Shown piece after piece: positions 20,783 to 31,779 of a DNA stretch of 32,760 nt. Origin of the DNA: Porogramme epimiltina. Its lineage: Eukaryota > Basidiomycota > Agaricomycetes > Polyporales > Polyporaceae. The notes under the pieces were generated by a model, which was not told the origin of the DNA, searched no databases, and was given only the letters and a program-made list of their open reading frames with translations. The first letter of the stretch is position 1. Every line of letters begins with the position of its first letter. Position numbers and translations under genes: made by a program. The DNA lies in contig FTLJ01000082.1 in assembly GCA_900155495.1 (NCBI GenBank), positions 1 through 32,760 on the forward strand, given 5' to 3'.

Positions 20783-22800
20783 ATGCCTTTTTCCGCCTCC
20801 GCCGCCCAGCAAAAGTAAGCTCCGCCTGCCTCTTACACCGCCCCTCGATTCTCCCATCTCATGACACGCCTATAGTTTCATTCAGTTTGCCATCCAATGG
20901 TCCAGCATTGGTACCACTTTCATATGCTCATGACGTGGGTGGGGCTGACTACGAGTGGCTATACAGTTCTCATCTTCTACGACTATATGTTGACCTTTCC
21001 TATGGAGGTGCACTATGTCTGGAGAGGCGATAAACTCAAGGTGTCCACTGGACTTTATATCCTATACCGGTACTCGTTGCCAGCCAACGTCCTCTACCTC
21101 CTTGCAGTTGCTAAGAAATTGGGAAACAAGGTACTCACGGCTCTCTGATGCGGGTGCTGCGTTCAATCACTAATATCTCTTTCCACCTCTAGTGAGCTCT
21201 CCACATCACCTGAGCTACACTCGTAATCGACTTTGACGGCTACGCGCAGTTGCGACATATGGTACAAGATCATCGGGGTCGCCAGCGTGTTGGGACGAGC
21301 GGCCGTGATCTGTACGTTTTCTCACACTTCGTGCCAGTCTCATACCTTCATTCGCCCTCACACCCACTACATAGTTACGTTCCTTATGCGCACGTACGCT
21401 GTCTACTCCAGAAGCAAAGTTATCCTCTTTGGATTAGGCGCCATCGGCCTCGCATGCGTCATTCTCGACTGTGTAAGCAAGCGTCGACATTTTCTCATGC
21501 TTCGCTCGAGAGCCGCGCTGACCTTTGCCGCAGCTGCACGTCCCAGGCCTCAAGTGTCACGGCTCATCCAAAAACCAACTGTTAGTAGCCCGTCTGCGCG
21601 CTGTTCTATTCCGAAATGGTTGCTGATTAGATGATTTGATAGTGGTGTGTGTACTAGCATCGCACGTGTGATAAGCTTAGAACTGTCGTCCTGACTTCTC
21701 ACGTTCCCGACGTGGCAGAAAACACGCTCCTCTCTGTCCTCATCTGTGTCTTCGAAGCCAGCGCGACCGTGCTCACGTTCGCGCGGAGCATGCAGGCGCT
21801 CCAATTTGGTGGGGGCACGCCCGCGCTCAAGAGACATTCGTTGGAGTACCTCATTCTCGAACAGGGCGTCCTCTACTTCGGGTGCGTGCTCGATAGCACT
21901 GAAGTACACCGCGTGTAGCTGACAATCAGTCATTCATACTCAAGGCTCATTTCTGTGTTCACTATAAGCGCGGTGGTGCTCAACTTTGTGAGTCGCGTTG
22001 CGCTTGTTTTACCCTTCGCGCACTCACTTCACTTGATCTTACAGAGACCAACCGTACGTTCCTCTTCTGTTGCTGAGTGCCGAAATTTTTGACTCCACTA
22101 AATATCTCCATATCAAACAGGCCAGCGGCTTCACCCAAGGCCTCCTAAACGCACTCGTACTCCCGTAAGTCACTTCCAGCTCCCTACGCCTTTCATACTC
22201 CAAGTGGCACCTCGAGGCCTCTCCACATGTACTAACCCTGTCTGCACTCATAGACTCTCTGGCCTCCTTACCGCACGCTTCATGCTTCGTCTGCGCGCCT
22301 ATAGCCAGCGCACCATGCCACTCAACACCTACCACGGTGGGAACTCGGCAGGACCTGGCGAGGTCTCTGCGATCCGCCAGGCCGTACGCGGGAGGCTGTC
22401 GGGCTCGCTCGCGGAAGAGTTCGGAGACGACCCTATGAGCCTCGTGTTTCGCTCCGCTCATTCGCAGGCCGCGACGGTCCCTTCGGAGTCTGACTCGAAC
22501 GCAGGGGCGGGCACAGGAGACGAAGCGGCTAGAGGCGCAGCGGTCGTCGCGGCGTTCATGGGGGAGATCAGGCGGGGGTTTGCGAGCGAGGAGGAGGACT
22601 ATGGCGCTGGTGTGGGCACTCATGCAGGCGCCAGCGGTGAGAGCGCGTTCGGAGAGAAGAAGGGACCAGATAGGGAGAGCGCAATCCCGGAGGCAAGCGG
22701 CTCCAGTACTCACGGGGCATTTGAAGGCGCTGGTGGGGCAAGCGGGAGCAGAAGTCAATCCCAGGAGTGCGTGTCTGGTGTAAACCCTCACTACAGCTAA
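20783..22800 (+). CDS. DUF6533-type multi-pass membrane protein, gene D (about 427 aa, eleven exons)
   Basis: This is a family of unknown function with about seven helices. The DUF6533 opening LIFYDYMLTFPMEVHYVW is clear, followed by RYSLPANVLYLLAVAKKLG, CDIWYKIIGVASVLGRAAVI, RTYAVYSRSKV, LHVPGLKC, EQGVLYFG and SGLLTARFML, and then a 150-residue Gly/Ser/Ala-rich tail. Proposed exons are 20783-20814, 20876-20910, 20967-21130, 21250-21311, 21375-21472, 21534-21580, 21681-21881, 21945-21987, 22045-22053, 22121-22164 and 22254-22800. The eighth intron is followed by an exon of only nine bases (R-P-T). The junction 21130/21250 is one base out of phase: exon 3 ends on a full codon, while the next conserved frame needs two carried bases. 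This could be a frameshift or an error. An alternative start at the ATG at 20897 keeps a longer first helix and skips the 56-bp intron at 20911-20966. Confidence 0.7.
22045..22053 (+). other. Nine-nucleotide microexon of gene D
   Basis: AGACCAACC sits between a TTACAG acceptor and a GTACGT donor. Skipping or including it keeps phase, but including it gives N-F-R-P-T-A-S-G-F, matching the usual linker before the LLNALVLP helix in this family. Confidence 0.55.
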
Positions 22801-23373
22801 AATGAAGAGATAGTGTAACGGACTCGCATTCAGTCATGATTCTAGAATAAACTCGCCCCCTCCGCCCGTCCGCCCCGCCCGTTGCCCGATCGAGAAAAAC
22901 AACAGTGGCACAGTCGATAAGCAAGAAAAAGCGAACGGGGGAATCGAAGTACAGTGGCGATGGGATGACTCGGAGTGGGCTGAATACAGGAACAAAAAAT
23001 GGGTCAGAACTTCTAGGCTCCGTGAAGTCCGTGCCTTCCAACTCATGTACCGCGGCTGGTTACGGCAACAAGACAAAGATGATGGATGAGCACTGAGCAT
23101 ATGTCTTATCGAAAGGTGACCCTTGCCATGATTAACCGACCTGAGCGTAATGCAGGTACCGGTGAAGACAGTAAGCTCTGCCTATGAAATACGTCAACGT
23201 GTTGGAAAAATTCGCACACGATGGAAGATGGGGTTTTCCCTGATTCAAGTTCTTCTACGTCTCCTTCCCCTTCTACAACTTCTCCGAGTCCCCTTGAGCT
23301 CCCCCAATCCACTATATTGACGGCAGTGACGGGAAGGCGAGTCCCTTCGGGCTTGACCCCTAGGAACGAGGCA
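22801..23373. other. Convergent spacer between gene D and the HET gene
   Basis: Both flanking genes end here. Only short chance frames are present. An A-rich segment near 22.9-23.0 kb could hold the polyadenylation signals of gene D. No gene or repeat is recognised. Confidence 0.5.
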
Positions 23374-26071
23374 TTATGAAAGACTATCGCATTGAACGTA
23401 CGGACCGTAGGGTGGGGGGTGAAGGGTGTCGGCTACGTGGTATAGTGCGGCTCGGGGAGGATCATTGATGAATATAGGGTCATACGTGTCCCCGGCTATG
23501 TGTACATCTGCGAAGTAGAGCACTGGTGTTATGTGTTCCATGGTGAGACCCTGAGATGAGCAAACTGCCTTGCCGTACGGGGGATGCCGGGAGCCAATAA
23601 CACGCCCAACGGAGGCCAGCGAAGTAGGGGCCCACCGAAAGCCAGGAGATTGCTCCATCCGCGCGAAGTTCCTCCACAGGAGTTGCGGGGTGAATGTCTT
23701 GACTTCCAAAAACAGGGCCTGGAGGCGAGATTGAAGATCCGTTCTGCCGTCGATATCAAGCTTCTTCGTATCCACGTTGAGTAACCCGGCGATAGCTATG
23801 GGTTCGTCACTGGGCTTGCTGGTCATGCGATGAGCGAGGAGTGAGACGATGTTCTCGAAGTTGTATGTCTGCTCCCGACATTTAATAATAGCGCCTATGG
23901 GAAGGACACGTCTAATCAGGAACCTGATTGTGGTAAAACCCAGTGAAGTATTATCTTCATCCAATGCACGTGTAAGATCCTGAGCGGGTACTATTCCGTC
24001 CGCGAACTCAAAATGAAGCTCTTTTGCGAGTAATGCCTCCTGGAGAGTCCAGACTCGTTGCATCCATGGAGACATTGAGATCCTCAACACGTTCTCCTCC
24101 ACCGGACGCTCCCTAGAACAGAGGGCTCGGATGCTATTGTCAAACACGAGGACCTTGTCTGCGTTCCTGTACGTATCGCCCATCTTTCGTATGGCCATCT
24201 TGCGCGATCCCTGCTCCTCTGGAATACAAAGACCGTCAATCCAGAATGCGGGTCGGCAATCTGGAAGTAGCTTGCGTGCGTATTCATGAATGCGCTTTAT
24301 TTGACAAATTGGTAGTCCACTTTCGGTGCTGCTCCCTAAGCCGTCTATCCAGACGTGAGATATCGCAACGTACGGTCCCTCATCTTCACTGTGCGTAGTG
24401 AGGCCCCCGGTGGTTTCGTCGTAGGACATGACCGGGTAGTGACTCTCGGAAAGAAGAGTCTTGACGTCTGCGATAGAGGGAGATATGAGTGGACATGAGC
24501 ACCTGGGTTGTGTGTGGCAAGTTTGATACGTGGTTTCATCGATGTTGTGGATGGTACAACCGCCATGGTGGGTACATTGGCGGTGTTCATCACGGGACTT
24601 TCGGAAGAAAGGCCTCCTAGAACTCATGTACAACCACAGGAAAGGTTCTGCAGCCATAACAAACCCGAAAAGAAGAAACGGGCACCAGCCATCTTTGAGC
24701 ATCTTTCTGTGGTAGAACAAATCCTGAGGAAGGCCACAGGCACTAGAAGTCACGAAATCGGCCACCTTATTGCCCAAGACGGCCTTATGAATCGGGTGCA
24801 TGTGAATGCAAGTCCAGAATTGGCGTACGAAGATAGAAAGTATGGAGAGGATGTTGCTGACTTCAGCTTTAGATCTTTTCCACAACCCTCCGACAACGTC
24901 TTCATCGTGAAAAAACTCAACCTGAGCGAGTGACTTGTGGGCCCGGAAAATCGTGTCAAATGAGTGGTGTATTATTCTCTTCGAGGGAGTCCGGTCGTTC
25001 TGAAGTGCAAAGGTCCAGTGAAATGCTAAAACGTTGAGGCTCCTGGCAGTAAATACAACATCTCCGTCTGGCCGAGTTTCAAGAAGCAGTGAAGAAGGTA
25101 TACTCAGGTTCGTGATGGCCTCAAGGACACCAAACGTCATAGCTGCCTGCCACAACGCTGCATTGTCGAAGGGAGTAAAGGAAGGCAACCAGCGTGCCGT
25201 GACATAGGACGTCAGTGAGGAGGACCTCGGATACCCGTCATGCTTGGCTCCTAGCCAGGGCATGTCTGGGATCGGGATTACCGGTGGCGAAGCGTACGCT
25301 AACTTTACAAGCTTGAGATGTATGCAACCTATATCCTGAGCGGGAACAGGGCCTTAAGGATTGTGAGATGAGAAACGTTCATCAGGGTAATTGTAGGCTA
25401 CTTACCGTCCAGGGAGCCTTCCTCTTGTGACACCGTTGACCAGGGCATGAGCGACTCAGTCAACACGACCAGTTGCATACGCTTATGATACATCCATTGC
25501 GAGCGCAACTTGTTGAGAAAGACCAGGGAACTATTGGAAGAAGTATAGGGAGAGTGAATGCCGTCGCCTATGCAACGTAGGACAAGTTTGAGCATACAGC
25601 AATATCGCGGCCTGCGGGAAAGAGACTCCACGTCTTCAGTGTCAATGATAAGCAAAAGGGCGTCAACGAGAGGGTCGTAGGCCATGGGAGCCTCATATCG
25701 CCGCATACGGCGAAAGTACTCGTGGAATAGAATGGCAAATAAGTTTTTCCAGCTGGGTTTCAAACGTCTTCTACTGTCTTGTGAGCCGTATGGTTTGTTG
25801 TAGAAGAAATCGCGAGCGGCATGTTGGAGGATTTCTAGGTGATCTGGGAACTCGCGAAAGACCGAATATACATAGCCGCTCTCGGTGAGCTCGGCATATA
25901 TGTGGTCGAGAAAGTAAAAAAGTGTGAAGGGGTCTTCCTTGGAATAGGGAAACTAAAGCAGACGACAAACATATCAAACAGGGTGAAGTGCAGCATAGAT
26001 ATCACGTAACGCACCTCGAGGCCACTGGATGACACCACGAAACTCACCTCGAGGCCGGCTCTAGATGACAT
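23374..26071 (-). CDS. HET-domain protein (heterokaryon incompatibility type, about 820 aa, three exons)
   Basis: HET domains act in fungal self/non-self recognition and can trigger cell death when incompatible hyphae fuse; the partner here is unknown. Minus-strand exons are 26071-26048, 25952-25406 and 25265-23374, in phase throughout. The core motifs are YVAISHVWIDGLG at residues 489-501, FWIDGLCIPEE at 530-540 followed by RKMAIRKMGDTYRNADKVLV, and RVWTLQEA at 594-601, in the usual order. Before the core is a Cys/His-rich stretch near residues 421-447 (CTHHGGC ... CHTQPRCSC), as in many basidiomycete HET proteins. About 400 residues of helical N-terminal sequence precede it. The start is uncertain. 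An upstream segment with an ATG at 26268 can be spliced in phase through a 5' intron (donor GTAAGT near 26148, acceptor near 26078), which would add about 40 residues. Exon 1 also has a second in-frame donor at 26014. Confidence 0.85.
26003..26071 (-). repeat. Tandem duplication of HET exon 1 and its splice donor
   Basis: On the minus strand a 36-base unit from 26071 and a 33-base unit from 26035 are near-copies. Each contains TCATC-AG, then GGCCTCGAGGTG and a GTT-CGTG end, and differs by a 3-base gap and a few substitutions. Each copy carries a GT donor after the same GAG codon, and both donors leave phase 0. The first gives a 95-bp intron and the second a 62-bp intron. Confidence 0.7.
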
Positions 26072-29000
26072 GACGAGCTATAAGGACGATATGGCAGAGA
26101 GCAGTGGACTGTGGGGGATGAGGACACAATCGTTGCATCAACACTTACCCTGATCTTATATCCCGAAAAATTCGTGCATTTCCCATCGCTCGAATAGTGC
26201 TGGCTAATGGTCCTATTTTCATGCAATTGGATGGACCTAAACTTCGTGCGACGATGCCTGCTTAGCATGTGCGCGTTAACAGCCTTTGCAGTCGTGGTGG
26301 ACACCTCAGGACTGAAGTGCTCTTCGCCCTGCTTGCTATCATGACTTAGGGCATTGGAGGCTTCTTCCTATTCATAACGGATTAAAGTTCAATTTAACCG
26401 CAAAGCGGTACATCCGAGCGATGGACGGATCAGTCCAACACCGAAGGACTGGCCCTCAATCTCCATCCAAAGAATTCAGCGAGCGTAACAGTAGCATCAC
26501 AAGTACAGCAACAAAAAGCGCTGTCCACGCGGGCCTCAATAGCATTCCACATAGGGCTCAGGCCAATGATGTCGAAGCATATACGCCGAGGAGTTGCTGA
26601 CCCCTATGTGCACCGAACGGTGGTCCTAGTCATATCCACTCAAAAAGCGGAGATGAACGAACCCTATAATGGGCCACGGAACTAGATCACATCCACACAG
26701 ACGTGCTCCTAAGAGTTCACATTACGTGCTCCGGACTGTAGCTTACACCACAGCGGTTGAAGGAAGGTTGCGCGGACATCCCACTGCCGCATGGTAAACC
26801 CTGTATCGTACAGGTATGGCGGCGCTCCGCTCGAGTTACACCCCAAACCCAACCAGAAAACTTCCATAGAAGCGGAGGCTCGCGGACAGACGATGAGGTC
26901 GAGGTGCTCCAGAGCTGAGTTCTCTGTCCACAATCGCTGCTTACCTGCGTTTCCGTAAGAATAGAGATGTGTGTGCAGGAGGCGTATTGAGACATACCCA
27001 CGAGGATAAGGAGTGCCGGGGCTTCTCTGATGCTCGCTCGGGAATCGGAGATGTACGCCTGTACTCGGATCATCAGCGTATGGACCTAAACAGCCATACA
27101 TATGAGGATCTGACCTGAAAGGATCGCATTAGCTACCTCTGTATATCATCGACAGGTAATCGGCTCAGCGGTCAAGGAGAAATAGACGGTTGTACTGACG
27201 CGCAATATCGTTCCTAAGCCACTTTCCAGCGAGTCCGTAATCCTAACGTTGCGCAGATGATGCAACGTCGTGTGATACTAGGAAGAAGCTTACCAGATAG
27301 AGGAATTCTGAGGGACCATGGATAATCGCAAAGTTCTTTGCAGCGAACATAACAGCATGCTCCAACGTTATCAAGAAACTGCACTCCCACAAGAGTTAGT
27401 AGATACAAATAGAGAATCATGAACTACGGACATCACGCCGGTCTAGTTCGACGGTGCAACCTTGGATTCCTACACAATCCATATCAAGCTGGTGCGTCAG
27501 TCATAGAAAATAGGATGCGCACATTGCGAGGCTCACCCTCCCAAACTGCTGGTGTTCTCCCTTCGGCGCTTATTGCCGCATGCCTGGTCTGAGTACGGAC
27601 GCCTATGGTCCAACAGATGGCCTGCAGATCTGTTTGCGTGTCAGTACATTGGATGTGACATTCCGTGTTCAGCACTTTTCCTCCGGTGCTCATGATCTTT
27701 GGTGGGAAGTTCGGAACGTCCGGGAAACCGCAGGGGGGTCGACCTGCAGTAAAGTTCGTGTCAGCTGGACAAGCTAGGCGAGGTGAGCCGGCCGGAGGTT
27801 CTAACTTCTGGAGCGTACACGTTGGCGAACAGTGCGAGGCTTAACTGTTCACGAAAGTGGTCCATGAAGACGCATGGTTGCATGCCCCCAAACGCCATAT
27901 GTGACACCGGAATGATCACAGTCACGACACAGGGACGCAGGGGCGCATACAGGCGGCGCTGGGGTGTCCAGGACACGGCGACGCTACTCATTCTCTTTGG
28001 AGCGTGGGGGCCCGAGGGCGCCGAGGTGGATCCCAGATGCCAAGTGTGCGCCTGGGGTGCGCACGAGGCACATAGGCCGGAAGGGTCTAGATCTGTCTTG
28101 ACAAGCCTCTCGCGGGACAGGACAGAAGAAGGGTCATAAGCCCACACTAGGACAAGCAAGGTTCAGACCCTATATACTCGAGCGTGAGCGCGAGGGGCTT
28201 CACACCTCTGAAGATTTCACGAAGGCTAGCGGCGCCATGCGTGACCGAAGCATGCCATGCCGCACCGCAGCAATTGAAGGAGCCCGGAGACACTGTGGCA
28301 CGTCCTCGGCGTCTAACGCCACGAAGGTGCCGTTCGTCTAAAAATAGCACCTAGTACAATTCTGCTTAGACGAAGTGTGGCCCACGGAGCAGAGCCTAGT
28401 ATTCCGAGTGCGAATGAGGGAGACGACGTACCCCGTGCGGCGATTTGGCTCGCCTATCGTCGGGCGAGACTGGACTGCGCAGCTCGCCCTCTCCGGTGTT
28501 CTTGAGCGCCATGGGGGGGGGCCTTTGGCAACTCTAGAATCGCGACGGAGACCGGCCCACTCCCTGCTGAACGTCGAGCTGCGCGTAGCGGGAGGCACAT
28601 GAATACGCGTGACTTTTGAACAAGCGCGCCAAAAATCGTGGGAGGGTCACCTCGAGGGGACGTGCTTTCGGTCGAGCCCCACGCCACGGGGTCCCGCGCC
28701 GCGGCGTGAGCGCACCTCGCGCGAGCCGAAGCGGAGGTGCGAGACCTCGAGCCCGCCCACCGTCGAGTCCTCTTCGGCGCGTCGAGCTCACGCCCGGCGT
28801 ATGCCTTGCTGAAGTTGAGGCTGGAGCGCGCGTCCGGAATGGGCATTATAAGAATGGGAAGACAGGAACGGGACGCACGTGCCGAGCGGCGGGTTCGCGT
28901 ACACTGTGTTTGTGTGGCCGTCAGAATGAGGTTTCGGTAGCAGAGAGAAAACAAACGTACGCTTGCTTGGGAAGAGATATACAGCCAGGAAGATCATGTT

Positions 29001-30769
29001 GGTTGGAATCGCCCTGAACTGCTTAGAATCTCGGCATCTGTGTGCATCCACAACTCGCAGTATCCACTGACCGTCTAGCATTTAGTAATGTCCTGGAGGC
29101 AAGAAGATCCACGGACGTGCCTTGTCAGGAACCCGTTATTGGACATCCAGGATACGATCTTATTCGCCAGCTGGATCTCACGCCAAAAAGCTTCATTGAG
29201 CACCACAATCGAGTATACTCACTATGTCCGATCTATCAACGGATGCGAAGTCAGTACTCATTCACTGCATGCACGCGAAAACAAGAGAAGCGGCGATGTG
29301 AGACTCAGGCACACAACGCAGACACGTAAACGCGCACCAGAAACACCTCCTGTGTATCCCCAGGTAATACGCCAGCGAACCCGTCACGATGAAGTCCGCA
29401 GGCGTTTCCGCGCTCAGAATAGTCCCGACATAAAGCTATCAGAACGAGAAGTGGCGTTAGCATACACCGATTATAGCATAGAGCCACAAAACTTCACGCT
29501 GAGAATGACAGGAAGAGTCTCCAGGCCTTGAGAATAAAACTCCGAGCAGTACTCGACACGTCAACCCTCCGCCTGGTCGACAACGTTAACATCCGCGCAC
29601 AGGGGTACCCCGTGCCCATCGACCTGACGCGGAGCTGGGCTTCGGCGACTAATTGACGCGTTGAGTTGTGATGGCCACCGACATGGCGTGGAAGGCTCAA
29701 TATGTGGACATTAGAGATAGAATCTGGGTGTATCTGTGGAGCTGGAACGACTGCCGCATGGCGCAGAAGATACAGTTAAGCGCCTGCCGCATTGTGTGCT
29801 AGTCACGCGTTTATCACGTGCATTATCCTCCAGCGCTCGCTAATAGCTACTTGTTGTACCGCGGGGACGACCCCGCCGGATCCGATTCTACAAAAAACAT
29901 AGCTACGTTTCCCCACCATCGCACTTCAACTTACCCTGGCGAGCTCCTTGACTGTCATTGACAAGCGGGCAACAGGAGGCTACGTCCATGTCACATCTGG
30001 CACAGGCCGCACAGTGTTGGATCCGGTGACGCCTGCAGGCATTGCTTCGTGCTCACGGGAACCGCCGACCCGTACTCGCCCACGTACTCTGGCCCATTCG
30101 GAAAGACCATCGTCGTACGGTGTACCTCTGCCAAGTGCAGAGCAACCAGGAGTGGTGCGGGCAGACGACGAGCAACCCGAACAACCAACATGGCATGTAC
30201 AACACACCCGTCCAGTGCGTCTCCCCTTCCTTTCCCGAATGCCATCACACTCACACGTACCCGCTGATAGCTTTGATATCTGCGAGGAAACCGGAAGCGC
30301 GGGCGTGTTCTTCCCCTCCGGCCACGGTGCCCTCACAAGCACATTCACTGAGGTGTCGTGCAGCCAGTAGTCGGGGTCCGACCAGGGGCCCGCTCTGGGA
30401 CGGCGCGTGCATTAAGGGCGACTCAGAGAGCAACCGGCCCTCTACGGCTTGCAGAAAACAAGGTCCGTCTGCTCACCTCCCCCGCCGAGTGATGATGTGG
30501 CTGACGGCCGACGCTTCCCCTAGCACTGCGCCCTGAGCAGAAACGGCGACCGATGGACGGCAAGGTATTCGTCGGTGCCGGATACTGTGTCTTCAGTACA
30601 CAGTCGCGACACAGTCTCGCGCGCATTCAACGTTACCCGAGACGTAAGACTCGTGGCCACAATCTCGACGGTTCGACAACAAACCCATGACATGAAAGAA
30701 CAACAAATTTAATCTATGTTTACACATACTGCATAAGTCTCTAATTCCACTTCTCTACTACCCTCCCAC
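26072..30769. other. 4.7-kb stretch without a recognisable gene
   Basis: Several frames were inspected and none could be assigned. A minus-strand frame at 26709-27116 opens after a CTTTCAG acceptor-like site and reads protein-like for about 130 codons, but shows no family motif. A plus-strand frame at 29477-29656 ends with DTSTLRLVDNVNIRAQGYPVP and then a stop, and could be the last exon of a lost gene. Around 30.0-30.25 kb two frames together read like a Cys-containing extracellular protein broken by a shift, including QSNQEWCGQTTSNPNN. The GC-rich 28.4-28.9 kb part produces long arginine-rich frames typical of chance. Only the 5' leader of the HET gene is expected at the left end. Confidence 0.45.
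26155..26161 (-). promoter_or_regulatory. Possible TATA box of the HET gene
   Basis: The minus strand reads ATATAAG about 85 bp upstream of the ATG at 26071. A splice-donor-like GTAAGT follows it at once, so this sequence might instead be the end of a 5' exon; the two readings exclude each other. Confidence 0.25.
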
Positions 30770-31360
30770 TCACAGCCCGCTCGCTTCCAAAGCTTCCTCT
30801 ACGCTCTTCACGTCCACGTCCACGAAGTTCTACACCTCCTAGTTATACACAGGCGATAGAGAGCATGCAGTAGTTCCCCTTCTTCCCGTCCAATCTTGCG
30901 CCGCGCGTGATGCTCATGATCACCAACCCATTCTGCAGCGCGCGCGCCGCCTGCACCTGCATCGCGAACATCTTCCCCTCGTACGTCAGAGCCCTTGCCT
31001 CCTCGCCCTCGAAGTCGAACTCGATCCCCCACCACGCGCTGCCGCCGCGCACGTCGAACATGAACGGCTTCGTGAGCTCGCGGTCACCCTGCAGCCACGC
31101 GTGGAGCAGCACACCCATCTTCGGGCCCCAGCTTCTCCATGAGCCCCCTTCTGCACCGCGAGCGAGGCCGCGCGCGCGAGCGGGTGCGCCTGGTACGTGT
31201 GGCCGTGCTTCCAGCCCGCGGCGCCGTTGATGGCGTCGACGATGCGCTTGTTGAGGAGCACGGCGTCGATTGAGGCCTACCCGCTGCCAAGGCCCTTCGC
31301 GACAGCCTGTAGGTCAGGTACCGCGCCGTCACCGAAGGTGTCTCATGCGTGCAAGGTACC
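30770..31360 (-). pseudogene. Broken C-terminal part of a class III (PLP-dependent) aminotransferase gene
   Basis: Class III aminotransferases move amino groups using pyridoxal phosphate bound to a lysine. The minus strand from 31360 shows the family order in pieces. G-T-L-H-A is followed by TGA at 31345-31343 where the family usually has Trp. DTFGDGAVPDLQAVAKGLGS follows, with the Lys of the VAKGLG motif as the expected cofactor lysine. TAG then stands at 31279-31277 where GGGYASI is usual. Next come LLNKRIVDAI and GWKHGHTYQAHPLA, and then frame changes near 31160 and 31125. A second block at 31118-30843 contains FMFDVRGGSAWWGIEFDFEG and LQNGLVIM. The last residues, FVDVDVKSVEEALEASGL, lie in a third frame ending at TGA 30770. 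With two premature stops, at least three shifts and no N-terminal half, it is a dead, truncated copy. Confidence 0.85.
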
Positions 31361-31499
31361 CAGGTGTGAAGGAGGAACGGGGGAGGCGGATATTCAGCAT
31401 AGATAGGGGCGAAAGGGAGAGGGGACGACATAAGTGGCGCTGGCCTCGGGCTCCCCCCCCGCCTTCACGCGTCTCCGTGCCCCAGGAAGGCGAGTACTT

Positions 31500-31779
31500 G
31501 AGCCTCAATCCTTGAGGGGGAGCCCCAAAGGGAAGGCGAGAGCTTGGCCAATGAAAGGACAGAATGGTTGCTCGTATTACTTAAGCATTGGAGAGAAATC
31601 CAAGGGGAGCCCAAAAGGGAAAACGAAAGCTCGGCCAATGAACGAGCACAACGGTTGCCCGTATTACTTAAGCAAAGGCGAAAGAGCCTCAATCCAAGGG
31701 GTGCCCGAAAGGGAAAAGCGGCTCTTAACCAATCAAATCGCTCCATCATTGATGGTTGCCCGAAATGACTAAGCAAATA
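31500..31779. repeat. Degenerate tandem repeat, three units of about 90 bp
   Basis: Units begin near 31509, 31599 and 31693. Shared blocks in order are TCC-AGGGG, GCCC-AAAGGGAA, a GAGAGCTTGGCCAATGAA-like block, GGTTGC-CGTATTACTTAAGCA and GAGAGAAA-like spacer. Units 1 and 2 are close (period 90); unit 3 is more diverged and slightly shorter. Units 1 and 2 include a CCAAT core. An open frame crosses all units, but it simply follows the repeat and is not called a gene. Confidence 0.75.

Noticed and set aside
28454..29017. Long arginine-rich frames on both strands
   Set aside because: They mirror each other in GC-rich DNA and show no family pattern, which is typical of chance open frames.
29948..30536. 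Frames suggesting a secreted Cys-containing protein
   Set aside because: The protein-like pieces lie in different frames with no splice sites to join them, and I cannot name a family. They are left as a remark in the gene-free stretch.
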